From Myroides sp. N17-2 (GTDB lineage: Bacteria > Bacteroidota > Bacteroidia > Flavobacteriales > Flavobacteriaceae): a DNA stretch of 64,000 bases. Below, one piece after another: positions 24,312 to 34,179 of this stretch. The notes below the pieces were generated by a model. It saw only the letters and a list, made by a program, of their open reading frames with translations, did no database searches and had not been told where the DNA came from. Each line of letters starts with the position of its first letter. Position 1 is the stretch's first letter. The stretch is from assembly GCF_002286775.1 (NCBI RefSeq), contig NZ_NSGJ01000009.1:1-64000 (forward strand), in the 5' to 3' direction. Both the position numbers and the translations under genes were made by a program.

Positions 24312-27149
24312 TTACTTAGCTCCTAGTGCCATTGCTACTTTCTTTGTTGTACTAACTTTACCCCACTCACCTAATAAAGCAATTACCTTAGCATTAGTCA
24401 CCTTTACATTATTTGTATGAAGTACCTCTACATACTGCTCTAATAGCGTCTTTAATCCTTTGATAGGACTAGCTTCTAATTGTTCTAATATACTCTCTAT
24501 TAGCAATTGTAATGCTTGATTATGCTGTACACTTACATTCATCATAAACCCTTGTATAGAATCTGTAAGGCGTTTTATCGTCACATATTCTTTCGCTTCT
24601 ACCTTACCTATTATATATCCAAGTTGTTGTTGGTCTAATCGAGATACCTCTTTAATCCAATACTCTGCTACGAAAGCACGCGTTACCTTGTCATCACAAA
24701 TCAACGCTAACCCTAAGAATAAGTAATATTTATCTGAGAATAGCACATTATTCATTTGTAACAAATAAGTAACAATCCCTTGTAATAATTTCTTCTCAGC
24801 CACTTCGAATGTCGAGCTACCACCATAGTGTAAGCATTGCTCCACAACAGCTATCAGTACAGCGTCTATCTGTCTTGGGTTAAGCGCTAGCAAATCAGCA
24901 CTTAGTTTCGTATCCGTAATCTGATACATTATCAAGTCCATTAAATTTGCAGATTCCATACGATTACCTACCTCTGTCTTTGGCATCGCTTTATTAAGAC
25001 GACTAAAGATTAAAGACAAATTAAAATCATAAGGTATCTTCTCAAACTTCAGTTTCTTATGTGTAAACGCCTTGTCTACTTGCTGTTTTGTTTTTTGGTC
25101 CCAATCCTTGTAAGTATGTCTCTCCTCAATCACTTCCCAATTGCCAAGCCAACCAGCACAATACTCTTGCTGTTCTTTTGTATAGTTCTCATTTGTCAAG
25201 CTGTCTAATGATTGATGAGGGTATTTAAGAGCTGCCGCTAATCTCCATACATCGTAGTAATCTGCTGACCCCTCTTTCACCTCTCCCTTACCTAGATAAA
25301 ACTCTAATATGGCTAGTAACTCTCCTTTTAGTTGTTTCTTAGCTAGAGCTAATCCTGCTGCTTCTGTCTCCTTATCTATACGTGCTAAAGCGATCTGCAA
25401 GTCTACTGCATCTACTAATTCTCCTTGGTCTTGATAAGCCATTAATCGGCTGACTAGCACTGTAGCATCAATATAAAACGGTTCGTGTGTAGGCAAACTC
25501 AAGATAGGAAGTATGCGCTTCTCTTTGACCAATTGTAAGCTGTAATAATACATCGTCAGATAAGGACGCAGAGCCCCATAGTGATAACTAAGTCTATTAC
25601 TAGGCTCTAGTTTCATTTCAGCTAGTGTAACCTTACTATTAACATAGGTCTCTTTATCTGCGTACTTCTTATATAGTTTATCTAATTCTGTTGTATTTAT
25701 AGTGGTATCTGCCATCAGTATACGAGCCCATTCTAACAGCCAAAAAGCCAAGGCAGTCTGTACAGTAGTAGTTGACCACAAGTCCTTAAATGTTTTGAAT
25801 ACTTTATCAAAGGCAGGTAGTAATTGATCGATATGCTCTGTTGTAAGCTCGCCTTGAAGTCTGATGATAGCATCTATGGTCTGCTCAAAAGCATAATGAC
25901 TCTCTAAGGTCTTCCAAGCTGAACAGTGAAAGATCAAATCTTCTATCGTCTCAATAGTTTGAACAGGTATCAACTGTACCTCTGTTTCTTCAATAGAATC
26001 TATTAAAGACATCGCCTCCTGAGCAGTCATATATCCACTAAATAAGGTCTTCGTCTCACTCATCATCATCTCTTGATAAACCTCTAATTGTAGAGACAAA
26101 TCATCATTTGGCTTAGCGAACTTCGTCACTAACTTCGCTATCTTGGTTTGGATCACTTGATCCTGTAGATGTAAAGCACCTACTAAAGCCACTGCACTTG
26201 CATCCTTATAGGTAGGATGTGACTTCTCAAATACAGCTACTATCCTCATCACTTTATTGATAGTTGTCTTGATACTACTACTCACTAATATAGGCATATG
26301 CGCCACAAAGGTCTCTATCTGAAACTCCTTGTCCTTCGCTATGCGATATAGCAAATCTAAGGCAGTATTCACCACTTTAGAGATAGGACTATTCAGCAAT
26401 TGGAATATATCCTCTTGCATCCCTATTAAATCTTTATCTGATAAATCTATCTTCGTCAATAAGTTCACATACCAGCCACATAGAGCTTGATTAGTGAACG
26501 TCATCGAAGCATTAATAGCTTCTTTGGCTACACGGTATTTATCAAGTTTGTGTTTTTTAATCAATTCACTGATAACCTCATTCCATTTAGTGTAGTTCAT
26601 CCCTAATTCATGCTGAAACAAATACCAGAACTGTGTTTCAAGCAAAGCAGGATGTTTCTCAAACACCCCCGCATTATCACAAGATACTAATATAGAAGCC
26701 CAACTAGCATCAGTCAACGGCGTCTTAAAGGCACCTTTAGTATGCAAATCATACACAACATCTATATCTCTAAACGGATCACGTATCCATCCGTTAGCTT
26801 GAGAATCATTAAGATAATCCCCTAACCAATCAGGTACATACCAGTCCAACACTTGCTTATACACAGGTCCATCTACACCCCATACCCCTGTAAATTCTTT
26901 ATATGTACAACAAGTCAAAACTGCTATATGCACAGTAGAACGTTGTTCTCTACTACCTCTCGGATGATAAGAATTAACATTACTCTCATTCTGTACATAC
27001 TCCTCATAATACTTCCCTAGCTTAGAGATTTGCTTACTATGTGATAGTCTCTTTTCTGTTGGTGTATTTTTAAGTAATGTAAGTATTTCTGTAGTGTTTC
27101 CTGCTTCTACTAACTGTTCTACTTGGGTATAAAATATATCTTTACTCAT
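24312..27149 (-). CDS. Large helical-repeat protein (DUF6493-like)
   Basis: 945 aa, no signal peptide, almost all alpha-helical with HEAT-like pairs (for example LLNSPISKVVNTALDLLYRIAKDKEF and KSHPTYKDASAVALVGALHLQDQVIQTKIAKLVTKFA). An early segment with Trp-rich VWGVDGPVYKQVLDWYVPDWLGDYLND could be a recognition region. It resembles the DUF6493 proteins found near SWIM-domain and MoxR/VWA genes in other bacteria, but no such genes are here. Family is tentative and function unknown. A protein-interaction scaffold is the safest reading. Confidence 0.65.
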   Translation of the reverse strand: MSKDIFYTQVEQLVEAGNTTEILTLLKNTPTEKRLSHSKQISKLGKYYEEYVQNESNVNSYHPRGSREQRSTVHIAVLTCCTYKEFTGVWGVDGPVYKQVLDWYVPDWLGDYLNDSQANGWIRDPFRDIDVVYDLHTKGAFKTPLTDASWASILVSCDNAGVFEKHPALLETQFWYLFQHELGMNYTKWNEVISELIKKHKLDKYRVAKEAINASMTFTNQALCGWYVNLLTKIDLSDKDLIGMQEDIFQLLNSPISKVVNTALDLLYRIAKDKEFQIETFVAHMPILVSSSIKTTINKVMRIVAVFEKSHPTYKDASAVALVGALHLQDQVIQTKIAKLVTKFAKPNDDLSLQLEVYQEMMMSETKTLFSGYMTAQEAMSLIDSIEETEVQLIPVQTIETIEDLIFHCSAWKTLESHYAFEQTIDAIIRLQGELTTEHIDQLLPAFDKVFKTFKDLWSTTTVQTALAFWLLEWARILMADTTINTTELDKLYKKYADKETYVNSKVTLAEMKLEPSNRLSYHYGALRPYLTMYYYSLQLVKEKRILPILSLPTHEPFYIDATVLVSRLMAYQDQGELVDAVDLQIALARIDKETEAAGLALAKKQLKGELLAILEFYLGKGEVKEGSADYYDVWRLAAALKYPHQSLDSLTNENYTKEQQEYCAGWLGNWEVIEERHTYKDWDQKTKQQVDKAFTHKKLKFEKIPYDFNLSLIFSRLNKAMPKTEVGNRMESANLMDLIMYQITDTKLSADLLALNPRQIDAVLIAVVEQCLHYGGSSTFEVAEKKLLQGIVTYLLQMNNVLFSDKYYLFLGLALICDDKVTRAFVAEYWIKEVSRLDQQQLGYIIGKVEAKEYVTIKRLTDSIQGFMMNVSVQHNQALQLLIESILEQLEASPIKGLKTLLEQYVEVLHTNNVKVTNAKVIALLGEWGKVSTTKKVAMALGAK

Positions 27150-27354
27150 GATGGTGCTTGTGTAGTTTTGTCGTTTGTTTTAAGACCGAAATATACGCTT
27201 TTAAAAAGGGATTATGAATAGCTAGATAAAGGGAATTAAAAGACAGTTGAGTGCAGACGGGTATCAAAAAAACGTGATATAGCCCGACAAATACAACACA
27301 AAATATATAACCTACTGCCGAAGGCACACATTCCTAATTCCTAACTCGTAATTC

Positions 27355-28068
27355 CTAATTCCCCGAAGCGCCTATTATCACACCAAAGTCTCCATCAGTC
27401 TGCTCCCACCCTTTAGAAGGCAAGTAAGCTCTTGACACAAAACCGTCTAAATACAGTGCATCCATACAGCCTAGTTCCTTAAATAATAGAGCGAAGTCAT
27501 AGAAGTTGACTTTCTCTTTAGACATAGCGAAGACTACCTCGCCGTTCTCTTTTACGCCGACACCGTTGCGGATATTGAGGTTCGTAGAGCCAGGTGTGAA
27601 GACTGTATTAATCTCACCATTTAATAGCAATATCGGTCCTGACTGTGTAGCATATTTTATAGCTGTATTATGACTATATAATGACGTTGATACTACTTTC
27701 GCTTGATTATCTTTAGTGAGATAAAACACACCATTAGGTTGCAAATAGAAGTTGCCATTACCTCCTTTTAAAGTATCTAGAGGTGTATACATTTGGTAGT
27801 TTTCGATGTATAGTCCCTTAGGTGAATTATCAGGTTCGAACATCCCACCATTCATAGCAAAGACAAGCTTCTCTCCTTTCTCAGCTAACATCGTTTTAAG
27901 GTTCGCTAAGCTGTGTATCACTTCTCCTTGTTCGTTTTTCCAATACATCTTGATGTTCTCCTTAGCAGGATCACATTGATAAATGACATACTTCTGCTCT
28001 AATTGACTCCCTTGACAAGAGAACAACAGTAGAACGGTAAACAATATACTTATTTGAAACAACCTCAT
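27355..28068 (-). CDS. Phosphodiester glycosidase-like lipoprotein
   Basis: 237 aa. Lipobox LFSC gives Cys18. The body matches the NAGPA/phosphodiester glycosidase family: KLVFAMNGGMFEPDNSPKGLYIENYQ (the asparagine-glycine-glycine core), YATQSGPILLLNGEIN, RNGVGVKENGEVVFAMS and LYLDGFVSRAYLPS. These enzymes remove GlcNAc from phosphodiesters or act on cell-wall glycans. It is likely anchored in the envelope. A short AATTAGG-type repeat starts at its stop codon. Confidence 0.8.
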   Translation of the reverse strand: MRLFQISILFTVLLLFSCQGSQLEQKYVIYQCDPAKENIKMYWKNEQGEVIHSLANLKTMLAEKGEKLVFAMNGGMFEPDNSPKGLYIENYQMYTPLDTLKGGNGNFYLQPNGVFYLTKDNQAKVVSTSLYSHNTAIKYATQSGPILLLNGEINTVFTPGSTNLNIRNGVGVKENGEVVFAMSKEKVNFYDFALLFKELGCMDALYLDGFVSRAYLPSKGWEQTDGDFGVIIGASGN

Positions 28069-28082
28069 TTATTTGTTTTTTT

Positions 28083-28137
28083 GTGATGTTGTGATGTTGT
28101 GATGATGTGATATTGTGATGATGTGATGATGTGATGT
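28083..28137. repeat. Tandem 9-bp repeat
   Basis: About six copies of TGTGATGTT/TGTGATGAT with small changes, just upstream of the glycosidase-like lipoprotein start. Its place before the start codon makes copy-number effects on expression possible. Confidence 0.8.
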
Positions 28138-28142
28138 TGAAC

Positions 28143-28184
28143 AAATAAGCTTTTATAGTTTAATCAACTCATAAAAGCTTATTT
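28143..28184 (-). terminator. Hairpin after ParB-like gene
   Basis: AAATAAGCTTTTAT (28143-28156) pairs perfectly with ATAAAAGCTTATTT (28171-28184). The T-run on the minus strand is short, so termination may be weak. Confidence 0.6.
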
Positions 28185-28233
28185 ATCTCAAACAAAAAAA
28201 CGAAAAACCAAAATCACAAAAAAACTTTAATGA

Positions 28234-29172
28234 TTACAGTTCATCCTTCAGCTGCTTAATATACTTCTCCCTTTCAGGATAATCAATACACTCTAAATAA
28301 TCTGTTACCTCTGCTAGCCATTCTTCATTAGACTTGATCTTTACTTTAGCAACTGTCTTTTGTTGGAAATAAGGTCTGTCATCAAAAGCGTGAGCCAAGT
28401 GTTGATTCATTGACTCTGCAGTCTGAGGACTTACAGGTTTCCTTTCTGTTTTCGCTAAAGAATGTAGTATTCCTTTTTGGTAATCAGGGTTCATTATTGC
28501 TTCTTTATATTCTCCTGAGTATGCTAATACTACAGGTATATCTGTTTTTTCTAAGATAGCTGCTCTAAGTCTATAGTTGCCATCTATAATCCAATACCCA
28601 CCAAGAGAAGGTATATACCAAGCAAATATAGGAGGAAGCGTCCCTTCTCTCGCCTTCTTTCTCCACCATTTTAGACGACCTGAGTGATCATCGACCTGAC
28701 GTGAATATAATAACTCTCTATCCCAACGTGCATAAATAAACGAATCAAAATCATCTTCTGCGGCTATGGTAGTACCGTAATTAGGTGGTGAGGCAAAGTC
28801 TTTATACCCTTCAAAAAGCCATATAGCGTCATAAAAGAAGTGCTTATCTGACTCTACCATTTCCTCTGCAAAGTAGCGAGACCAAGACTTTAGACTCTCT
28901 TCACTAGACAGGCCTTTGCGCTTCTCTACTTCTTGAGAATTTATATTCTTAATGAGCCTACTCTCCTCTTCAAAGGTTCTTACTAATCCTATATCACAGA
29001 AGTCTCGACTTATCAATCCCCACATCACAGGTTTATCTTCACAGACCAACTTCATCTTACAATTCGAACCACTCAATAATCGCATAGCAGGTGGCGTTAA
29101 CCCCTCTACGGTCAATTCTAATGCTTGCCATTGCTGACGTTCATCTACGATATCTTTCCAATAATATTTCAT
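28234..29172 (-). CDS. ParB/Srx-like domain protein
   Basis: 312 aa. The middle has a ParB N-terminal-like core: LKWWRKKAREGTLPPIFAWY, then GGYWIIDGNYRLRAAILEKTDIPVVLAY, where DGNYRLRAA (about 196-204) corresponds to the DGxHRxxA motif of ParB/sulfiredoxin-fold proteins. The N-terminal 100 and C-terminal 80 residues are not recognised. No ParA or nuclease partner is adjacent, so a role in chromosome partition is unlikely. Confidence 0.6.
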   Translation of the reverse strand: MKYYWKDIVDERQQWQALELTVEGLTPPAMRLLSGSNCKMKLVCEDKPVMWGLISRDFCDIGLVRTFEEESRLIKNINSQEVEKRKGLSSEESLKSWSRYFAEEMVESDKHFFYDAIWLFEGYKDFASPPNYGTTIAAEDDFDSFIYARWDRELLYSRQVDDHSGRLKWWRKKAREGTLPPIFAWYIPSLGGYWIIDGNYRLRAAILEKTDIPVVLAYSGEYKEAIMNPDYQKGILHSLAKTERKPVSPQTAESMNQHLAHAFDDRPYFQQKTVAKVKIKSNEEWLAEVTDYLECIDYPEREKYIKQLKDEL

Positions 29173-29401
29173 AGGGTATGCTTTATCTACAAGGTAAAGG
29201 TAAGGTGTTTTTACTAATGATAGAACTTATAGAGCATGATGTCCTTTGCGACGATATACTTCCACAGCGTATATACACAATCAATATAAGGTACAGACGC
29301 AATATTTTGAGTGTCACCCAAACCATACATTACGTGATAAAGATTGTGTGATATGCCATCCCAATTGCCAAAGGCACACATTCCTAATTCTTAATTAATA
29401 A

Positions 29402-29884
29402 TTAATAATTGATTTCAAACCTCCTCATCCCCTCTCTATCATAATCTAACACTTCCACAAAAGAACCAATATTAGCTAACATCTTCAAAGACTTTTCATT
29501 TGCACTACGAGCAATACCCACTATAGTAGTGACTTCTGATTCGTGTGCTTTAACGTATTCTATCAGCCCTTCTGTTCCCTCTTGTCCATAGCCGTACTTC
29601 CAAAAGTCCCTACCGATAGAGAAGCCTATCTCTACTGCAGTTGGTGATTCGAAGAAGTACATTGCCGTACCGATTAATACCTCCGTATCTCTCTGTACTA
29701 CAGCTAACCTTACCTTGACTCTATCTTCCCATTCACGATGTGCTTGTAAGACCATTTGCTCAGCATCATCAAGAGTTTCGAGAGGTTTACTTGCTCTGTG
29801 TTTCATTGCTTCCTTATCTGAGTAGATATGAAGTAATTGTTCTTTATCTTCTAAAACTAAAGGTCTGAAGTATAATCTTTCCAT
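29402..29884 (-). CDS. GNAT acetyltransferase (RimJ/RimL type)
   Basis: 160 aa. RLYFRPLVLEDKEQLLHIY at the start, VEIGFSIGRDFWKYGYGQEGTEGLIEYV with the acetyl-CoA loop (about 95-100), then NEKSLKMLANIGSF. This is the pattern of RimJ/RimL-like N-acetyltransferases, which act on ribosomal proteins or small molecules. 19 bp downstream of the efflux pump gene and probably in one operon with it. A repeat of the AATTA type follows the stop. Confidence 0.85.
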   Translation of the reverse strand: MERLYFRPLVLEDKEQLLHIYSDKEAMKHRASKPLETLDDAEQMVLQAHREWEDRVKVRLAVVQRDTEVLIGTAMYFFESPTAVEIGFSIGRDFWKYGYGQEGTEGLIEYVKAHESEVTTIVGIARSANEKSLKMLANIGSFVEVLDYDREGMRRFEINY

Positions 29885-29903
29885 GGTGTCTGATTGTGGT
29901 GGG

Positions 29904-31331
29904 TTATTGTTTTTCTGTCTTATACTCTCTTTTTTCTACAAGGCTTGCTCCTGCTTCAGCACTAAGTCTCACGAACACTCTACTTGATAGTATCGTGATA
30001 ATCCCCATTACTAAAAACGTGTATCTAAACACATCTACTCCCTGATCATTCATCCCTACAGTACTGTTTTGGAACATCATTAAGATCATAGCCGAAATAG
30101 ATATACCTAGGCTTATCGCTAACTGTTGAGTCACTGATAGCAGAGTATTCCCTTCACTTGAAGTATCATTATCTAAGTCTGCTAAGGCTATAGTATTCAT
30201 AGAGGTAAACTGTATCGCGTTAAATGCACCATTAAAGATCATTAACATCACCAGTACCCACATCGGTGTACTCTTAGTAATAAAGAAAAAACAACTAATA
30301 ATAATCCCTGTCAATATTGTATTGACAATTAAGGTATTTCGATAACCAAACTTGCGCACAATAGGAATAACAAAATTTCTAAACACTAGGTTTGCTCCTG
30401 CTTGTGGAATCATCATCAACCCCGCAAAGAATGCTGAATATCCAAACCCTACTTGTAGTAATAAAGGTACCATTAGTGGCATGCCTCCTACTCCGAAGCG
30501 TGTAATAAGATTACCTATTAGTCCTACTCGAAGAGTTTTAATCTTAAACAGGCTCAGTCTGATTAAAGCTTTACTTGTCTTATTAGCATATCGAATATAC
30601 CCTAATGTACAGATAACAGCTAATACCGCTAATAGAATTAGAGTAACAGCAGTGAACTGTGGTGAGTTCCATCGTTCTATAATCAAAGTGATCGTGGTTA
30701 ATCCTCCACTTATAAGTATCCATCCTTTAAGGTCAAACTTACCTACTGTATTCTTAAAGTTGGGCACTAACTTTCTCGTCCATAGAATAGCGATAATTCC
30801 CACAGGTAAATTGATTAAGAATATCCAATGCCATGAGAACTTCTCTACTAAGAATCCACCTGCTGTAGGACCTAACATCGGGCCTATTAAGGCAGGTATG
30901 GTAATGAAGTTAATGATACCTAGCAACTGATCTTTCGGATAAGCATAGATTAAGATAAGACGAGCTACAGGAACTAGCATCGAACCACCTATAGCCTGAA
31001 ATATACGAGCTAAAACTAACTGATCTAAGGTATTGGCCATTGAGCAAAACAAAGAACCTAGAGTAAATGTAGTAATTGCTACCATCAGCATATTACGTGT
31101 ACCGAATCGGTCTGCTAACCATCCACTAAGTGGGATAAGTAATGCGACAGTTAGGGTATAAGACACGATAACACTCTGCATCTCTAAAGGTGACTCACCT
31201 AAACTCTTCGCTATAGAGGGTAATCCTGTGTTGAGGATAGTTCCATCTAATGCCTGCATAAATATGGCTAACGCAGCAAGCCAAGGCAAATACTTCTTTA
31301 CCTTCGGGTCTTGTACAATCCCTATTTCCAT
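29904..31331 (-). CDS. DHA2-family multidrug efflux MFS transporter
   Basis: 475 aa with about 14 hydrophobic segments. Family motifs: LDGTILNTGLPSIAKSLG (28-45; DHA2 motif D1), GWLADRFGTRNML (69-81; motif A) and PALIGPMLGPTAGGFLVEKFSWHWIFLINLP (motif C, antiporter). Closest in kind to EmrB/QacA/MdtD proton-drug antiporters of the inner membrane. First gene of a pair with a GNAT gene, a coupling seen in resistance loci. The substrate is unknown. Confidence 0.9.
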   Translation of the reverse strand: MEIGIVQDPKVKKYLPWLAALAIFMQALDGTILNTGLPSIAKSLGESPLEMQSVIVSYTLTVALLIPLSGWLADRFGTRNMLMVAITTFTLGSLFCSMANTLDQLVLARIFQAIGGSMLVPVARLILIYAYPKDQLLGIINFITIPALIGPMLGPTAGGFLVEKFSWHWIFLINLPVGIIAILWTRKLVPNFKNTVGKFDLKGWILISGGLTTITLIIERWNSPQFTAVTLILLAVLAVICTLGYIRYANKTSKALIRLSLFKIKTLRVGLIGNLITRFGVGGMPLMVPLLLQVGFGYSAFFAGLMMIPQAGANLVFRNFVIPIVRKFGYRNTLIVNTILTGIIISCFFFITKSTPMWVLVMLMIFNGAFNAIQFTSMNTIALADLDNDTSSEGNTLLSVTQQLAISLGISISAMILMMFQNSTVGMNDQGVDVFRYTFLVMGIITILSSRVFVRLSAEAGASLVEKREYKTEKQ

Positions 31332-32293
31332 AATGTTGTTATAGTATATTGGTCTTACATATATAAGGTCTAAAAGATTAAAATCACCTTATATACTTAT
31401 GCTAAAACCGTTATTCTGATGATATATCAAATATAAATAATCCAATCAATTCCCACACTTGTCCTATGACAAGTTCGGTCTAATAAAATTGCGAAAAGAC
31501 TTCTACTCTTCTAACAAAATCACAACATCACATCAATAAACATACCGAATGAATCTATAGTCTACTATATATACAACAATTCCCTATTCCTGCTGTTTAA
31601 ATAATTTAGTAAAACTTTAAGGATTTGAGTGGTTTACAGTTGACGGTGAACAGTGAACAGTTTTAGACTTGCGTTTAAAAGGCTATTATTCTTACGAAGT
31701 GATAAAGTGAAATGAACTATTTAACCAGCCTAGACTTACGAAGTACTTAAGGGCCTAAGCTAGTGAGCGAGCGTCAATAGGTGCAAATTCTAAGAAACAA
31801 AATTCTGTTTGAGTGCTTAGGAGTTACAGCCTTTTCCCCCACGCCTCCTGTCCCATTCACTAAAGATGTCTACTAGACATCTTTTTAACGCTCTGTCCTG
31901 TTTCTTTTTTTGTGTCAAGACAAAAAAGAAAAGAAAGAAACCGCGTAGCGATAAAGATTAGTAAGTGATATAGACTGTTGTTATATTATAGAGTTACGAG
32001 TGATAATCCTCTCACAAACTCTGCTCTCACAAATTTTCGTAGGAGGACATGGTCTATGGAAGTATATTATCTGCCAACAGAACGAAATACCTTCCGTCTA
32101 ACACATAACATATCTCTTCCGCATCATCTGCTGACAAAATATAATATAGCCTACACTTCCCATTTCTTGCACTATCTTGATAATACTAGCAGTATTCCTG
32201 AGGTATACGAGCCAAGACAGCGTTCCTCAGCAACAACACCGCACAGATACTTCTCGTATACCTCAACGATTAATAGACCTAATATAGCATTCA
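31332..32293. repeat. 0.96-kb gap with dispersed repeats
   Basis: It holds the GTTGACGGTGAACAGT family (31633-31670), a diverged unit B (31692-31955) with the hairpin AAAGATGTCTA/TAGACATCTTT (31862-31884), and a 12-bp inverted repeat GAGGTATACGAG (32200-32211) / CTCGTATACCTC (32253-32264). A rightward frame over 31978-32565 is spurious because it lies antisense to a better gene. Confidence 0.75.
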
Positions 32294-32965
32294 TTAATGT
32301 ATCACTCGATAAGGGTACCAATCAAATGAAGTCTCGTGTAGGGCAAAAAAGTGTGTTGGTAAATGCAGTCCGATTGAAGCAAGGCCTAGCTGTAAGGCTG
32401 TACTCTCTTCTACCTCCTTTAACTCTGTTCCTACTAATTGTTTATAGTGATCATTCAACTCATCAAAATAATATACCTTCATCTCACCATCAAAGACAAT
32501 TGCAATTTCCTCGTCTATTTGTCCACCCCACATTTCACACTTATAATAGACAAAAGGCTGATTAAACTCAAGGTTCAAATACTGTAAATAAGCAAGTAAC
32601 TTACACTGTTCCATTGTTAGATTAAGCGATAATACAACAGGTTCTACGGTAATATCTTTTATAAAGTCCCACTTTGTTGATTCATATTCCTTATAACGCT
32701 CATAGAAATCATTGTTCTTATCATCATAACTAGTTCTATACATCGATGGATTAATCACTAATAATCCCTCTTGAGGTACACTGTGCTTAATCTCTTTGCG
32801 TTCGTGATTATCATTCTCAAAGAAAATTTCTCTAGTCCACTGACTTCTAATTCCTCTCAAATCATCTACTTGAAACAATCCTTGTTGAAGCTCATTTATT
32901 CCTTTTAAGCATTCCATTAGCTTTGGGTTAGCTAATGTATAAACCTGCTCTGCATTCCAACTCAT
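32294..32965 (-). CDS. Hypothetical cytosolic protein
   Basis: 223 aa, no signal or membrane segment, acidic, with many aromatic residues (LNLEFNQPFVYYKCEMWGGQIDEEIAIVFDG; HFFALHETSFDWYPYRVIH). The pattern recalls small immunity-type proteins but I do not recognise a family. It stands alone. Confidence 0.6.
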   Translation of the reverse strand: MSWNAEQVYTLANPKLMECLKGINELQQGLFQVDDLRGIRSQWTREIFFENDNHERKEIKHSVPQEGLLVINPSMYRTSYDDKNNDFYERYKEYESTKWDFIKDITVEPVVLSLNLTMEQCKLLAYLQYLNLEFNQPFVYYKCEMWGGQIDEEIAIVFDGEMKVYYFDELNDHYKQLVGTELKEVEESTALQLGLASIGLHLPTHFFALHETSFDWYPYRVIH

Positions 32966-33092
32966 TGCTTTATTCTTTTTTTGCTAAGATATAATTATCT
33001 CATAAGTCTTCATCTTCTTTACTAATATTTAGTTTGTTTATGCGTTAGATTATTATTAACTTGCTGTTATACAACACAAAAACACAATCCCT

Positions 33093-33548
33093 ATGATCAA
33101 ATCACAATATAGTAATAGAGTAATCAATTTATTGCTCTTTATGCTTACCGTCGCTATCATTTTTGCATTCATCCTGTATTTTATGGCTGATAATTCAGGG
33201 GAAAGCCATACAGTATTTAAAACACACTACGGCTTCCTTGGAGGAGTCACAGTAGGAGTTGTCTTATTTATATTTAGTTTCTCTCTGACAATGACGATGG
33301 TTAAAGATGTTAGTATCACTGATAAGGAGATTATCGTTAGAAATCTAATAGGCGCTAAGAAGACCTTTTATAAACCCAATACAGTTTGTGCCCTAGGCTA
33401 TACTAAAAGAGCGTTCTTCGGCGCGACACAGTATATCGTTATCCAAGAAGACAATAAGACAACCAAGATATTTGAGTTTACCTATAAGAATTTTGAAGAA
33501 CTAAGAGAACAACTGATTATCGATGTTCAAGGAAATAGAAGAGCTTAA
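33093..33548 (+). CDS. Small membrane protein with PH-like tail
   Basis: 151 aa. Two membrane helices (about 10-31 and 47-68), then a beta-rich tail: VSITDKEIIVRNLIGAKKTFYKPNTVCALGYTKRAFFGATQYIVIQEDNKTTKIFEF. This is the usual build of bacterial PH-like membrane proteins. Role unknown. The next gene starts 21 bp later and is likely cotranscribed. Confidence 0.65.
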   Translation: MIKSQYSNRVINLLLFMLTVAIIFAFILYFMADNSGESHTVFKTHYGFLGGVTVGVVLFIFSFSLTMTMVKDVSITDKEIIVRNLIGAKKTFYKPNTVCALGYTKRAFFGATQYIVIQEDNKTTKIFEFTYKNFEELREQLIIDVQGNRRA

Positions 33549-33569
33549 TGATTTTACTATTATGTTAAT

Positions 33570-34148
33570 ATGAACATACAGTACTCTAACAATAAACCAC
33601 ATACACTTAGAATGAGTAAAATACGTATACTTTGTCTATTTTTACTTATTCCAGTGGCAATAATGTATTCTCAAAAGACTAAAAAGAAAAAGACCTTTAT
33701 GCCACCACCCCCTGAAATAAAAGAATCTTATTGTAGTATTCCTAGAGCCGACATTTCTATAGAACTACCAATAAATGATTCTCTTAAGAGTACTAACCAT
33801 ATTTATATACAAGGAGAAACAGATAAAAGAGCTGAATATCTTGGAGGAATACCTGCCTTTAAAAAAGAGTTTATCTCAAAGTTTCAAATACCAACTGAAC
33901 TAACAGAAACAACTAATAAAATACTATTGATCGTTAAAATCACAATAGAAAAAGATGGACTAATAGGTGATATCCAAGTATTGAGACATCCCGGTTTAAC
34001 AACAGTCACAGAAGCTATTAGAGTAATAAAGGAAATGAAAACGTGGCAACCTGCACTTATAGACAATAAAGCAGTAAGAAGCTATTACACAATTCCTATT
34101 CAGATAAAGTATCAAGAAAGAAAAGAGAGCTTAGTGCAGATACACTAA
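33570..34148 (+). CDS. TonB C-terminal domain protein
   Basis: 192 aa. A hydrophobic segment at about 18-34 anchors or exports the protein; an internal ATG at 33612 would give a cleaner signal peptide. A short KKKKTFMPPPPE linker follows, then a TonB C-terminal domain (about 87-180): AEYLGGIPAFKKEFISKF, LLIVKITIEKDGLIGDIQVLRHPG, MKTWQPALIDNKAVRSYYTIPIQIK. Flavobacteria carry many such small TonB-like proteins besides the true energy transducer. There is no exbB/exbD here, so a role in energising a receptor is uncertain. Confidence 0.75.
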   Translation: MNIQYSNNKPHTLRMSKIRILCLFLLIPVAIMYSQKTKKKKTFMPPPPEIKESYCSIPRADISIELPINDSLKSTNHIYIQGETDKRAEYLGGIPAFKKEFISKFQIPTELTETTNKILLIVKITIEKDGLIGDIQVLRHPGLTTVTEAIRVIKEMKTWQPALIDNKAVRSYYTIPIQIKYQERKESLVQIH

Positions 34149-34160
34149 GCTCTCTTTTTC
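34122..34160. terminator. Terminator overlapping the TonB-like stop codon
   Basis: AGAGAGCTTAGTG (34124-34136) pairs perfectly with CACTAAGCTCTCT (34143-34155), followed by T5. The gene's TAA (34146-34148) is part of the right arm. It also faces the convergent AraC gene. Confidence 0.9.
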
Positions 34161-34179
34161 TTTTATACGTTATAGTCCA

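Noticed and set aside
27142..27327. 61-codon leftward frame between the glycosidase and DUF6493-like genes
   Set aside because: It overlaps the start of the large protein's gene and has random composition.
30352..30930. 192-codon rightward frame
   Set aside because: Antisense shadow of the efflux transporter gene.
31978..32565. 195-codon rightward frame
   Set aside because: Its 3' half is antisense to a better leftward gene (32294-32965) and its composition is not protein-like.
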